A stretch of 64,000 nucleotides of DNA from positions 930,001 through 994,000 of the forward strand of contig NZ_CP045488.1 of the NCBI RefSeq assembly GCF_009392895.1, written 5' to 3'. Origin of the DNA: Natronorubrum aibiense. Its GTDB lineage: Archaea > Halobacteriota > Halobacteria > Halobacteriales > Natrialbaceae. Below the pieces are notes generated by a model. That model had not been told where the DNA came from and searched no databases. It saw only the letters and a program-made list of their open reading frames with translations. Position 1 is the first letter of the stretch, and each line of letters begins with the position of its first letter. The translations under genes and the position numbers were made by a program. Shown here piece after piece: positions 1-9,215 of this stretch.

Positions 1-1
1 C

Positions 2-85
2 TCGAGGGCCGACGACGCGCCGTTGCCGTCACGCGGTGACGACCGACTCTCGGTCGACGAAGACGACTGGGACGACGACCAGTAA
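2..85 (+). CDS. C-terminal end of an unidentified protein (5' truncated)
   Basis: The first bases read as 27 codons followed by TAA, with an acidic tail ending DDWDDDQ. A run of Asp/Glu at the C-terminus is typical of haloarchaeal proteins. The body of the gene lies left of the window, so no function can be given. The other two plus-strand frames look less protein-like here. Confidence 0.45.
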   Translation, partial: SRADDAPLPSRGDDRLSVDEDDWDDDQ

Positions 86-139
86 CTCACACGACGACCC
101 CACTCACAGGCCACGAGAGTCACGAGCCTCGAGCGAGTG

Positions 140-228
140 CTATCGTAGCCACTGGCCGTCACTGCACACCTGATCGTACCGATGATTGTGCGATCAGTGC
201 GTTACTCGATTCAGTTGGTACTCTATTG
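140..228. repeat. Degenerate copy of a palindromic MITE-like element
   Basis: The stretch begins CTATCGTAGCCACTG and ends near GGTACTCTAT. It aligns along its whole length, in inverted orientation, with the better preserved element at 34858-34943, sharing TGCACACC, GATCG.AC and TTGTGCGATC in the same order. It carries no ORF of its own. It lies between the end of the first gene and the small zinc-finger gene. Confidence 0.6.
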
Positions 229-251
229 CTGCCGACCAGCCCCACCGGTCG

Positions 252-485
252 CTACAGGCCGTGGCGCTGCCGACACGCCTCGCAGATCAACGCTCGAAAC
301 CACTTCCGTTCGCCACAGCCGTGACAAAGTTGGTACCACTCGAACTCGAGATCGATATCGTCGCTCGTCGATTCGTCGCGCGTATCGGAACTCGATCCAG
401 CCCGCGGAAGTCGCGCGTTCGGATCGATCCACGTAGTCGATACCTCTCCACTCCCCTCGGTCGGTACCCCCGGATCCGTTGCCAT
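252..485 (-). CDS. Small haloarchaeal zinc-ribbon protein
   Basis: The product is 77 residues. Its N-terminal two thirds is polar and probably disordered. The C-terminus has two CxxC knuckles (CHGC and CEAC, about 12 residues apart) typical of a single treble-clef or zinc-ribbon fold. The ATG at 485 was preferred to an upstream ATG because a TTATAG box lies roughly 27 bases upstream (about 511-520), which fits a leaderless transcript. Small two-CxxC proteins are common in haloarchaea and often unstudied, and no specific role can be assigned. The reading frame could still be spurious, but the knuckle spacing argues against that. Confidence 0.6.
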   Translation of the reverse strand: MATDPGVPTEGSGEVSTTWIDPNARLPRAGSSSDTRDESTSDDIDLEFEWYQLCHGCGERKWFRALICEACRQRHGL

Positions 486-759
486 CCCGAGTCGGGAATG
501 TGTTCTATCGCCTATAAGTACGATCCCCATACCGACTCGAGATAGTGAATAAACAGTCTGTTACGCGCGATCAGCCGCGCTGAAACCGGTGGTTGACTCC
601 ACCAAGCGGATGTGCCACCCGGTTGCTGTCGGAGTCGAACCGCCAGCGTCGGAATCGAACCGGTAACTGCCGGCGGTTCATACAGTCTGCTGTGCCGATG
701 TACCGCCGACCACCAGCGGCGGGTCGGAGATCGGCGGGACGTGACAACAGCAGTCCGTA

Positions 760-2451
760 TCAGTCGTCCGCCGGCGTGCCGGTCACGCCCCCCTCCGCGA
801 GTCGCTCGGCGGGGACGGTGCCGTCGTCGTTCCAGCCACGTTCGTCGTAGTACGCGGCGAGGCCGTCGTCGAAGCCGGGGATCTCGTAGGGAAGTTGGTC
901 GTCGTCGCGGTCGAAGCCGCGCTGGTTGTTGAAGTGGCGCTCGAGCGAGACGACGGTGCCACCGAGCTCGAGTAGGTCCTCGTAGTCGGCGTCGAGCAGC
1001 GTCTCGAGGCGCTCGGGGGTGACGAAGTCACGCGAGAACTTACAGAGGACGCCGCTGTCTTTGATGACGTTGACGTTCTCGAGTTCAACGACCTTCGGTG
1101 GCTTGTCGTCGAGACCCTGTTTGTCGAAGGCTCGATCTGCGTCGACGAGCGGGTACTCGTAGGGGTAGAACTCGGCGTACATGTGGTCGGCCCCGCGGTT
1201 CGAGGTGGCGAAGGCGAGCCCCTGACCGTTGAGCGCGCGGCCGTCGTGAGCGGGGAACTCCATACCTTTGACCGTCCAGTTGTCGACGCCGAGTTCCTCG
1301 TGGATTCGGTCGACACCTTCTGCGAGTGTGTCGCCGACGCCCTCGCGGTGGGCGATCTTCTCGACGAGGTCGTGAATGAGCTCGACGTTGCCGAACTCGT
1401 CTTCGCTCGCGAGGTAGGCGGCAACGGTGTCACCGGCAGAGATCGTGTCGATCCCGTACTCGTCACAGAGCTTGTTCGATTTCATCACGTCGACGATGTC
1501 GTCGACGCCCGAGTTCGAGCCAAAGGCCATCACGGTCTCGTACTCGGGGCCTTCGGTCTCGAGGCCGCTTTCCTCGTCTCTGGTCGGCAGTTTGCAGGCG
1601 AAGGCACACGCCGAGCAGGTGCCTTTCTTGTACTTTTTCTCCTCGACGCGGTCTCCGCTGATGCCTTCAGCACCCTCGAACGAGAGGTCGGAGAAGTACC
1701 GCGTTGGCAGGGCCTCGACCTCGTTTGCGTACTCTGTCATCGACGAGGTGCCCTGTCGTTTCATGATGTGGTCGGACTGGGCAGCTTCGCCGTGGATCTC
1801 CATCTGCAGCGGCGGGATCTCGACCTCGCGGGTCGAGTCGCCGTCGAAGGTGATCGCCTTGATGTTTTTCGACCCGAGGACGGCTCCGAGGCCGCCGCGA
1901 CCGAACGCCCGCTCCTCAGACGTCATGATCGAGGCGAAGCGAACCTGATTCTCGCCGGCCGGGCCGATCACGACGGTGTGTTCGGACTCGAGGCCGTGTT
2001 CGTCCTCGATGTACTCGCAGGTCTCGGGGACGGTTGCTTCCTCGAGGTCGGGGACGGGTTCGAACTCGACGCCCTCGTCGGTGACGTGGACGATGACGAG
2101 TTCGTCGCTCGCGCCGGTGAGCTCGACGGCGCTGTAGCCAGTGCCGGTGAAGTTCCGCGAGAGGAAGCCACCGGCGTTCGAGGAGAGCAGGCCGTCGGTC
2201 AGCGGCGAGAGACTCGTCGCCGACATCCGACCGGTGAAACTCATCGTCGAGTGTTGCAGCGGGCCTGTCGCGAGAAAGAGGCTGTTTTCGGCACCTAACG
2301 GGTCGGCATCGAACGGCACCCGGTCGTACGCGAGTTTCGTTCCGAGCGCACGCCCGCCGATGAACGACTCGAGGAGGTCGTCGATCGACTCCGTCTCGGC
2401 GGTTCGATCGCCGACATCGACCGTACACAGCGGTCCCTGGACGTGTTTCAT
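760..2451 (-). CDS. Aldehyde ferredoxin oxidoreductase (tungsten/molybdopterin, AOR family)
   Basis: The 563-residue protein is full length for AOR-family enzymes, which oxidise aldehydes to carboxylic acids with ferredoxin through a tungstopterin and one 4Fe-4S cluster. The N-terminal domain has the family signatures GGRALG and LFLATGP and the glycine-rich GRGGLGAVLGSKNIKAI stretch. The cluster ligands are C279, C282, C286 (CxxCxxxC) and C470 (GVLCKFS). The ATG at 2451 is used: 22 residues encoded further upstream look nothing like the family. The gene stands alone, divergent from the membrane protein at 2659, and no ferredoxin or molybdopterin gene is adjacent. The physiological aldehyde is unknown. 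Confidence 0.93.
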   Translation of the reverse strand: MKHVQGPLCTVDVGDRTAETESIDDLLESFIGGRALGTKLAYDRVPFDADPLGAENSLFLATGPLQHSTMSFTGRMSATSLSPLTDGLLSSNAGGFLSRNFTGTGYSAVELTGASDELVIVHVTDEGVEFEPVPDLEEATVPETCEYIEDEHGLESEHTVVIGPAGENQVRFASIMTSEERAFGRGGLGAVLGSKNIKAITFDGDSTREVEIPPLQMEIHGEAAQSDHIMKRQGTSSMTEYANEVEALPTRYFSDLSFEGAEGISGDRVEEKKYKKGTCSACAFACKLPTRDEESGLETEGPEYETVMAFGSNSGVDDIVDVMKSNKLCDEYGIDTISAGDTVAAYLASEDEFGNVELIHDLVEKIAHREGVGDTLAEGVDRIHEELGVDNWTVKGMEFPAHDGRALNGQGLAFATSNRGADHMYAEFYPYEYPLVDADRAFDKQGLDDKPPKVVELENVNVIKDSGVLCKFSRDFVTPERLETLLDADYEDLLELGGTVVSLERHFNNQRGFDRDDDQLPYEIPGFDDGLAAYYDERGWNDDGTVPAERLAEGGVTGTPADD

Positions 2452-2658
2452 ATGCGATGTACTCGCATCCGTGGCTGCAAAATGGTACCGGTTCCTGTTG
2501 TACAGCTGTCGACTCACACCGGTAGCTGTGGCAGGTGTGGCGCTCTTCGGCGGTCAGTGTCCCGTCCGATGGGCCGAACAGCGCCGTGTCGGACACGAGT
2601 GAGCGACCCCTGTCACCCGGCGACAGTGTATATACGGCCACAGTGTGAGAGGCGGCGT

Positions 2659-3228
2659 ATGGCACGGTCGACAGGGTCGATCGACGAGACGACGATGGAC
2701 GACCTGTACGAACAACTCGAGACTCTTGCGGAGACAGTCGACGATCCCGAGGAGCGAACCGAGGTCCGGCGAACGATGCGACTGGCCGATCGGCTCTCAC
2801 AGAACGGAATGGTCGGTCGGGTGATCACCGAGTTTACGAGCAAGGACAAAGCGGAGGCGTTCGTCGGCAGCGTCGTGGTCGGACTCCCCTTGCTCGTCGA
2901 GGATGGCGTCCTCGAGATCGGTGAATTTCTCGCGGCGACGCCGGCGTTTTTCGTCGTGAACCTCGCACTTGCCGTCGCGTTGGTCATCGGCATCCTCTAC
3001 GTCGCAGACTTCCGTGAGGTCCAGATCCACAACCCGTACTTCGGTGTGCTTCCGCGCCGGCCAGTGTGGGTCGTTGGCATTGCGTTTACGACCGCAGCAG
3101 CGATGATGACGCTGTGGGGACGGGTCACGTGGGACGAGCCCTGGATCACCCTCTGTCAGGTGTCGGTGATCGCCACCGCGATGGCGATCGGCGGCTCGCT
3201 GGGTGATATCATTCCCGGCGAGGAGTAA
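2659..3228 (+). CDS. DUF2391-type integral membrane protein
   Basis: The 189-residue protein has a polar N-terminal region of about 60 residues rich in Glu and Arg. Four hydrophobic segments follow (about 70-90, 95-115, 135-155 and 160-185). The arrangement resembles the DUF2391/TIGR02587 family of putative integral membrane proteins, function unknown. The chosen ATG follows a TATATACGG box at about 2630. The longer ORF upstream would overlap the divergent AOR promoter and lacks membrane-protein character. Family assignment is by overall pattern only. Confidence 0.75.
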   Translation: MARSTGSIDETTMDDLYEQLETLAETVDDPEERTEVRRTMRLADRLSQNGMVGRVITEFTSKDKAEAFVGSVVVGLPLLVEDGVLEIGEFLAATPAFFVVNLALAVALVIGILYVADFREVQIHNPYFGVLPRRPVWVVGIAFTTAAAMMTLWGRVTWDEPWITLCQVSVIATAMAIGGSLGDIIPGEE

Positions 3229-3247
3229 CTCGACCCGGGCGAGACGA

Positions 3248-3880
3248 TCAGGCATCCGTCACTCGAATCGTGATGCCGTCGTCGCCCCAGAGCGCTATTC
3301 GAACGGTCTCGGTTCGAAGCGTTACGCTGGTCTCCGAGACAGCGTCAGAGCGAAACAGCGTGTTGAGCGAGTTGGGATCGAGTTCGTCACACAGGTCGAA
3401 ATCGCTCCAGCGGAACTCGTCTCCCCGGTGGTCGGCGACCGCAGCCAGTATCGCATCGGTCAGCGACCGCTCCTGTTCGTCCCGATACTCCGCTCGAGTC
3501 GCGGTCGCCGGAGCCGGCCCGGCAGCCGACGTGGACATCGGCTCGAGTCGCTGCCCGCGCTCGACGGTCGCCACCGCGTTGAGAAGCGCCTGTGCGGTGT
3601 CGTCTCGGAGGGCGACCCGCCTGTCACGGTAGTCGAGAACCCCAGCATCGGCCAGTTTCGGCAGATGGATATGGCGAAGCTCGGTCGCGATCCGCGCCGT
3701 CGAGCCTTCGGTCCGACCCTCGGTCTCCCGCTCGTATCGCTCGAGTGCCGTGGCGAGCTCGGCGCTGTCGACCGGCTCGTCGCGCTCAGCAAGTACGCCG
3801 ACTACGAAGCGTCGCCGATACTCTGCGAGACTTTTCAAAACGGGATCGAGTGCCGGGTTCGGGGCGTTTTCGCTTCTCAT
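3248..3880 (-). CDS. DUF7344-type winged helix with HalOD1 output domain
   Basis: The 210-residue protein has two parts. Residues about 15-100 look like the haloarchaeal DUF7344 winged helix-turn-helix (RRFVVGVL, then HIHLPKLADAGVLDY). The C-terminal part, about 137-210, resembles the HalOD1 output domain (SLTDAILAAVA, then DELDPNSLNTLF, then a beta-rich end). Such proteins are taken to be one-component or orphan output regulators. It is transcribed with or after the HTH gene at 3955-4614 on the same strand, 74 bases downstream of it. No receiver domain is present, so the input signal is unknown. Confidence 0.8.
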   Translation of the reverse strand: MRSENAPNPALDPVLKSLAEYRRRFVVGVLAERDEPVDSAELATALERYERETEGRTEGSTARIATELRHIHLPKLADAGVLDYRDRRVALRDDTAQALLNAVATVERGQRLEPMSTSAAGPAPATATRAEYRDEQERSLTDAILAAVADHRGDEFRWSDFDLCDELDPNSLNTLFRSDAVSETSVTLRTETVRIALWGDDGITIRVTDA

Positions 3881-3954
3881 CGGTCGAAACTCGGAGTACT
3901 ATCGCCGTAAGGGTCCGTCTTGTTGTGACTATGCCGTTAAGTCACTGCGGTCGG

Positions 3955-4614
3955 TCACACGGTTTCGAGTGCTGACAGCGAGTCGACGAGCACCTGCTGA
4001 ACACCGCGGCGAATCCGATCCGAGAGCGCCTGTTGGCTGATCTCGAGGTCGGCGGCGAGTTCGTCGAGCGTCACCTCACGCGGTGTCTCGAAGTACCCCC
4101 GATCGATTGCCAACACGAGCGCCTCGCGTTGTTCCGGCGAGAGGTCGAACACCGGTCCTCGACGAGGGGGGTGGCTCAGCGGGAACACCCGCTCGACGTG
4201 AATTCGAATCTCGTGGTCCGTACAGTACGTATAAAACTGCGTAAGTAGGTCGTGTGCTGGAAATCGAATGCGAAAGAGCCATCGCTCCCCGTGGTGGGCC
4301 TCGAGGAGTGTGGCGTTCGCGTCGACAAGTCCGTCGATCAGCTGATTTGGCGGATCGACGGCCCACTCGATGCGATACAGTCCGTGTCGGTCGATCACGC
4401 CGAACTGATCGAGCGCGGCGACGGCCGGCTGGGTCCGCACGCTCCGTTCGAACGTCTCGAAATCGTCGGCGACCACCCAAAGAAACGGAATACTCTGGTT
4501 CCCAAGTGGAATGACACGTTCGAGTTCGATCAGTTCGACACCAGTTGCCTGCTCGAGCGTCCCGCCGAGTAAGAACTCCGCCGCATCGACAGTGAATTCG
4601 AGGATGACTGCCAT
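3955..4614 (-). CDS. HTH_10 (bacterio-opsin activator type) transcriptional regulator
   Basis: The 219-residue protein has an N-terminal alpha/beta region of about 150 residues. The C-terminal HTH_10 domain (about 158-210) begins with LSPEQREAL, continues with GYFETPREVTLDELA and ends with SQQALSDRIRRG. This Bat-type domain is found in many haloarchaeal regulators; the N-terminal region probably senses a ligand or partner. It is divergent from the mgtE pair at 4746 with a 131-base shared promoter region, so it may regulate that transporter (inference from position only). Confidence 0.88.
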   Translation of the reverse strand: MAVILEFTVDAAEFLLGGTLEQATGVELIELERVIPLGNQSIPFLWVVADDFETFERSVRTQPAVAALDQFGVIDRHGLYRIEWAVDPPNQLIDGLVDANATLLEAHHGERWLFRIRFPAHDLLTQFYTYCTDHEIRIHVERVFPLSHPPRRGPVFDLSPEQREALVLAIDRGYFETPREVTLDELAADLEISQQALSDRIRRGVQQVLVDSLSALETV

Positions 4615-4745
4615 ACTGAACAGAGGCCACCCAGCGAGATATAGTATCGGAGCGCCTCAGACAGTCTGTCGAACGATCACGAGCCACCGCTTCGCTCGTC
4701 GTCGTTCACGAACGCTTACCACCTCGGAGACGTATCTTGGGGTAG

Positions 4746-5318
4746 ATGGTGCGCCACGACTCCGCCCTCGACGTCTACAAACAGGCGTTGCCGGTCATTC
4801 TCGTCAGTCTCGTGGCAGGATTGTTCGCAGGAACGTTGCTCGGTACCGATACGATGCGCGACGGGATCGAGAGCGTCCCGGGGGTCCTGCTGTTGCTCCC
4901 CGCCTTTCTCGCGACGCGTGGCGGCGTGTACGGCTCCCTCGGAGCCCGGCTCTCGAGCGGCCTCCATCAGGGGCTGATCGATCCACAGTTCAAGTGGAAC
5001 GACCGCCTTCGAAACGCGATCGTCGCCTCGTTTCTCAACGGGATGATCGTCTCGATATTTATCGCGGTGCTCGCGTGGAGCGTCTTGTTGGTGCTCGGCC
5101 GCGATGGGAATCTGCTCGAATTGCTCATCATCATGGTGATCGCGGCGCTGTTGAGCGCGTTTGCGATGCTCGGCGTGTTGCTCACCGTGATCTTCAAGGG
5201 GTATCGTCGGGGACTCGACCCGGACAACGTCATCGGCCCGGTCGTAACGACCGTCGGCGACGTCTTCGGCGTCGCGTTCTTGCTGATCGGTATCACCGTC
5301 GCGGGGGCACTCCTGTGA
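4746..5318 (+). CDS. MgtE/SLC41-type divalent cation transporter, first half-protein
   Basis: The 190-residue membrane protein has five hydrophobic segments and matches the first repeat of an MgtE membrane domain. The signature LLLLPAFLATRGGVYGSLG is followed by LSSGLHQGL, and later GPVVTTVGD, the conserved metal-path motif. It lacks the N-terminal cytosolic and CBS domains of bacterial MgtE. Its stop overlaps the GTG of the second half-gene, so both halves should be made together and assemble into one Mg2+ or other divalent-cation channel. Split MgtE halves are known in archaea. Confidence 0.87.
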   Translation: MVRHDSALDVYKQALPVILVSLVAGLFAGTLLGTDTMRDGIESVPGVLLLLPAFLATRGGVYGSLGARLSSGLHQGLIDPQFKWNDRLRNAIVASFLNGMIVSIFIAVLAWSVLLVLGRDGNLLELLIIMVIAALLSAFAMLGVLLTVIFKGYRRGLDPDNVIGPVVTTVGDVFGVAFLLIGITVAGALL

Positions 5319-5926
5319 GCGCCGGGAGCGACGTCCTCCACGGCGAGGACTTGGACGACGACGAGGGCGACCAGCTTACGGAGTGGACTGTCGGCAACAT
5401 CGTCTCGACGCTCGTGCCCTTGCTCATCGCCCTCTCGATCCTGCAGATGGTCTCGGGGACCGTCCTCGAGACGTTCGAAGAACAGCTGCTCGAGCATCCG
5501 TCGCTTTTGATCCTCGTGCCGGTGATGATCGGCACCGCCGGCAATCTCGGCTCGATCATGTGCTCGCGACTCTCCACGCAGCTTCACCTGGGGACCCTCG
5601 AGTTCTCTCCGTCGAACCCGAACATTCGGGCGAACGTCGGCGCGATCATGGGACTCGCCGCGACCGTCTTCGTGCTGCTCGGCGTCGCCTCGTGGGCGAT
5701 CGGTTCCATTCTCGATGGAACGCTGGGGCTCGGCACGCTGCTGTTCATTACGATCGTCAGCGGGATGTTGCTCGCCGTCTGGGTCGTCATCGTCAGCACC
5801 GTCGCGGTGTACGCCTCCTACAGACTCGGCTACGATCCAGACGATACGACGATCCCCATCGTGACCAACGTCAGCGACATCACGGGCGTTCTCATCCTCT
5901 TTGGCGTGGTCTGGGTCGTCCTCTGA
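5315..5926 (+). CDS. MgtE/SLC41-type divalent cation transporter, second half-protein
   Basis: The 203-residue protein starts at a GTG in a GTGA overlap with the preceding stop. An acidic leader of about 25 residues precedes five hydrophobic segments. The second-repeat signature LVPVMIGTAGNLGSIMCSRL is present, then LHLGTLE, then IPIVTNVSDITGV, the counterpart of the TTVGD motif in the first half. The longer in-frame ORF upstream overlaps the first half-gene entirely and is rejected. The pair together supplies the two pseudo-symmetric repeats of one transporter. Confidence 0.88.
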   Translation: MSAGSDVLHGEDLDDDEGDQLTEWTVGNIVSTLVPLLIALSILQMVSGTVLETFEEQLLEHPSLLILVPVMIGTAGNLGSIMCSRLSTQLHLGTLEFSPSNPNIRANVGAIMGLAATVFVLLGVASWAIGSILDGTLGLGTLLFITIVSGMLLAVWVVIVSTVAVYASYRLGYDPDDTTIPIVTNVSDITGVLILFGVVWVVL

Positions 5927-5965
5927 TCGGGAGTCGACGAGGCCGGCGGCTCGAGGGAACGGGAT

Positions 5966-7912
5966 CTACGCGTCTGCGTAGATCCGGTCGACGCGGTCTT
6001 CGAACTCATCGAGGATGACGCGGCGTTTCTTCTTCATCGTCGGCGTCAGCATCTCGTTTTCCTCGGTGAACTCCCGTGGGACGAGTTCGAATCGCTTGAT
6101 CGTCTCGTGTTTCTCGAAGTTCTCGTTGATCCGGTCGACCTCTTGCTGGATGTACTCCCGGACGTGCTCGTCATCACACATCGCCTGCGGGTCATCGGGA
6201 AGGTCGATCCCCTCGGTTTCGGCCCACTCGCGAAGGTGATCCGAGTTGGGAACCAGCAACGCGCCGATGAACTTCTCGCCGTCGCCGACGACCATACACT
6301 GTTCGATGATCTCGCTGGCCGCGAAGGCGTCCTCGATCGGACCGGGAGCGACGTTTTTCCCCGTCGAGAGCACCATGATCTGCTTTGCCCGATCGCGGAA
6401 TTCGAGGTAGCCGTCGGGTCGCACGTGGATGATGTCGCCGGTTCGGAACCATCCGTCTTCGGTGAACGCCCCCGTCGTCGCGCCGGGTCTGTTCCAGTAG
6501 CCCGGCGTGACGTTCGGCCCCTTGACGAGGAGTTCGCCGACCTCGCCGGGGTCGTCAGCGAACGCCGCTTGATCGGCGACGCTCTCGTCGACGCGGACCT
6601 CGACGCCGGGCAGCGGCGGACCGATCGTGCCGATCTCGACCGCTTCGGGCGGGTTCGTCGAGACGACTGGCGCAGTTTCGGTCAACCCGTAGCCCTCGTA
6701 GATCGGTAGCCCCATCGCGTGGTAGAGTTGACAGAGTTCCGGCGAGAGACTACCGCCGCCGCTGATCAGCAGTTCGATCTCGCCGCCGAGTGCCTCCCGA
6801 ACCGTCGAGAAGACGAGTCTGTCCGCCAGTTTCTGTTTGGCACGCAGGACCGGGCCGGGCGAATCCGCCTGCTGATACGTGACGCCGACGTCGGTCGCCC
6901 ACTCGAAGATTCGCTTTTTTGCCCCGGATTCGCTTGCCTGGTCTCGAATCGCGTCGTAGATTTTCTCGTACACCCGCGGGACGCTCGTCGCCGTCGTCGG
7001 CTGAACGGCACCGAAGTCCTCCTGCAGTGTGTCCGGGTCCTCCGCGTACGCGACACAGGCCCCGCTTGCGAACAGGACGAAGTGGCCGGCCGTCCGCTCG
7101 AAGACGTGCGCGAGCGGAAGGTACGACACCGCAAGCGACTCCTCGTCGAGCGACGGAACGCCAGCCGGTTTGTCCGGCCGCGGCGCAAAGCGTTTCCGAA
7201 CCGCGTTGACGTTCGACCGGAAGTTCCAGTGGGTGAGCTGGACGCCTTTCGGCTTGCCCGTCGTTCCGCTCGTGTAGATCAGACTCGCCAGATCGTCCAG
7301 TTCGGGCGCGTCGACGCGCTCCTGATAGGCCTCGAGGTCGAACACCTCGCCGCCGAGTTCGTAGATTTCGTCCAGCGTATAGATGTCGTCGCGGTCGTCG
7401 TATCCCGAAAGCTCGTCCATCGAGACGATGAACTCGAGCTCGAGTTCGTCCTCGACCTCGAGTACCCGCTCGAGAAGGGCTTCGTTCTCGACGACGACGG
7501 CGGACGCATCGGGGTCGTCGAGCAGGTACTCGACCTGACTGGGCGAGGAGCTTCGGTAGACCGTCGTGATGACGGCCCCGGCAGCGAGCAAGGCGAAGTC
7601 ACACTGGGCCCACTCCATTCGGGTGTCAGCGAAGATGCCGATGCGATCGCCCTGATCGACGCCGAGGTCGTGAAAGCCCGCCGAGAGGTTGCGGACGATG
7701 TCGCGCATCTCGAGGTAGGAGATCGGCCGGAACTCGCCGGGCGACGCGGCCGGCAGCACCGACGGCGTCAGCGATCGATCGTAGACCCCACCCTTGTACA
7801 TCTGAGCCGGTCGGTTGGCGTTTCGCTCGACCGTCTCCTCGAACAGCCGTCCGAGCGTCGTCCGCCCGATGACCTCGTCGTCGTAATCTCGCTCGGCATC
7901 CTGCCAGTCCAT
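5966..7912 (-). CDS. Long-chain fatty-acid--CoA ligase (AMP-forming)
   Basis: The 648-residue enzyme activates fatty acids to acyl-CoA through an acyl-adenylate. The P-loop-like motif LIYTSGTTGKPKGVQLTH is at about residue 211. Other adenylation signatures follow: YEGYGLTE, the GWFRTGD motif, and the hinge region FRDRAKQIMVLSTGKNV. The length fits long-chain acyl-CoA synthetases, which are larger than acetyl-CoA synthetase-like paralogues with a short C-terminus. The ATG at 7912 precedes the conserved N-terminus; upstream codons are dissimilar. Haloarchaeal membranes are isoprenoid, so the likely role is fatty acid degradation. Confidence 0.92.
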   Translation of the reverse strand: MDWQDAERDYDDEVIGRTTLGRLFEETVERNANRPAQMYKGGVYDRSLTPSVLPAASPGEFRPISYLEMRDIVRNLSAGFHDLGVDQGDRIGIFADTRMEWAQCDFALLAAGAVITTVYRSSSPSQVEYLLDDPDASAVVVENEALLERVLEVEDELELEFIVSMDELSGYDDRDDIYTLDEIYELGGEVFDLEAYQERVDAPELDDLASLIYTSGTTGKPKGVQLTHWNFRSNVNAVRKRFAPRPDKPAGVPSLDEESLAVSYLPLAHVFERTAGHFVLFASGACVAYAEDPDTLQEDFGAVQPTTATSVPRVYEKIYDAIRDQASESGAKKRIFEWATDVGVTYQQADSPGPVLRAKQKLADRLVFSTVREALGGEIELLISGGGSLSPELCQLYHAMGLPIYEGYGLTETAPVVSTNPPEAVEIGTIGPPLPGVEVRVDESVADQAAFADDPGEVGELLVKGPNVTPGYWNRPGATTGAFTEDGWFRTGDIIHVRPDGYLEFRDRAKQIMVLSTGKNVAPGPIEDAFAASEIIEQCMVVGDGEKFIGALLVPNSDHLREWAETEGIDLPDDPQAMCDDEHVREYIQQEVDRINENFEKHETIKRFELVPREFTEENEMLTPTMKKKRRVILDEFEDRVDRIYADA

Positions 7913-8099
7913 ATATGTGTGACAGTATCTCCCGTTCGATAAATCATGATGAAACCGCAGACATCTGGGACCGCGTTTATTCGCTATATCTCGCCGACTG
8001 GGACGACACGACGGGACGCAGACGGACAACTGTCCGTCAGTTCCGGTGCACTTGCGCTCGTCCTGCAGTTGCACCGGTACATCGGGACAGCAGCCCGTT

Positions 8100-9026
8100 T
8101 CACTCGCGGCTGTCGAGATAGCCGAGCACGCCGCGCGTGTTCATGATCGCTTCGGCGCGTGCCTTACGTTCGCCCCAGACGTCGGCTTTGTCCGTCGTCT
8201 CGGCGAAGTACTGCATCACGGCCTCGTCGTCCTCGAGTTCGGCGCGTTTGGTTTCGACGGCCTCGACCCACTCGCTGAGGACGTCAGCGTATTCGTCGAG
8301 CGCCGCGGCGGCGTCGTCGCCGACCGCCCGCGGCCCGAAGTGTGTATAGAGGAGGACGTCCGGATCGATCGTTTTCAGGGTCTCGACGTCCTCGAGACAC
8401 TCCTCGAGATTGAAATCCGACGGCGGCGACGTCTCGGTCACCGTCTCGGTTTCGGGTATCCAAATCCCCGCGGCGTCGCCGACGAAGACGGCATCGTTTC
8501 TGGGGTCCTCGAAGACGACCTGGTGGAACGCGTGACCGGGCGCTGCGTGCACGTGGAGGTCGTGCTCACCGAGACTGATTCGGTCGCCGTCTTCGATCTC
8601 GACGACTCGGTCCTCGGGGAGCGGCTTTGGGTCGACGTAGAACTCCCACTGGTCGCCGACGGCGTTTTTGGTGCCCTCGACCAGTCGCGTCGGATCGATG
8701 AGCAGCCCTGCGCCGGCGGCCGGGACGTAGACATCGGCGTTCGGACACGCCTCGGCGAGCAGTCCGGCCCCGCCGGCGTGATCGAGGTGGATGTGTGTCA
8801 CGGCGATCGTCGCGAGGTCGTCGCGGTCGATCCCGAGGTCGTCGAGCGCCTCGAGGATCAGTTCGTGATTGGTTCCGAGTCCGGTTTCGATGACCGCGGG
8901 TCGGTCGTCGTCGAGAATGTAGACCGCACCGTACCCCTCGGTATCGTACATATTCACGTCGAGATAGTAACAGTCCGTACAGTCGCCAGCGGTGACTTCT
9001 TGCACCGCTCCGAGATCCGTTGCCAT
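8100..9026 (-). CDS. MBL-fold metallo-hydrolase
   Basis: The 308-residue protein has the metallo-beta-lactamase metal motif THIHLDHAGG (HxHxDH) at about residue 82. Later metal ligands are the His of HAAPGHAFHQ and the Asp of VFVGDAAG. A C-terminal His is in LLYTHFGPRA. A helical tail with HTH-like length follows. The ATG at 9026 was chosen because the preceding 24 codons do not resemble the family. It is on the same strand as, but 187 bases from, the acyl-CoA ligase. Substrate unknown; glyoxalase II-like, lactonase or quorum-quenching-type hydrolases share this fold. Confidence 0.87.
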   Translation of the reverse strand: MATDLGAVQEVTAGDCTDCYYLDVNMYDTEGYGAVYILDDDRPAVIETGLGTNHELILEALDDLGIDRDDLATIAVTHIHLDHAGGAGLLAEACPNADVYVPAAGAGLLIDPTRLVEGTKNAVGDQWEFYVDPKPLPEDRVVEIEDGDRISLGEHDLHVHAAPGHAFHQVVFEDPRNDAVFVGDAAGIWIPETETVTETSPPSDFNLEECLEDVETLKTIDPDVLLYTHFGPRAVGDDAAAALDEYADVLSEWVEAVETKRAELEDDEAVMQYFAETTDKADVWGERKARAEAIMNTRGVLGYLDSRE

Positions 9027-9215
9027 ACCGGTAGGCCCGTTGGCAGATGGGATAAAAGCTACGTCACCGCACCGCACACCGACTCCGACTGCTGCCATCG
9101 GTGCTTATACTGCCAGACAACAGTCAGTAAACGCCCGATCGCGTCTCACGGCTCGTCGCCGGAGGCGACGACCGTTCGCGTGCAATCGGTGGGTGAATCG
9201 TTTCGTCCGACAGTA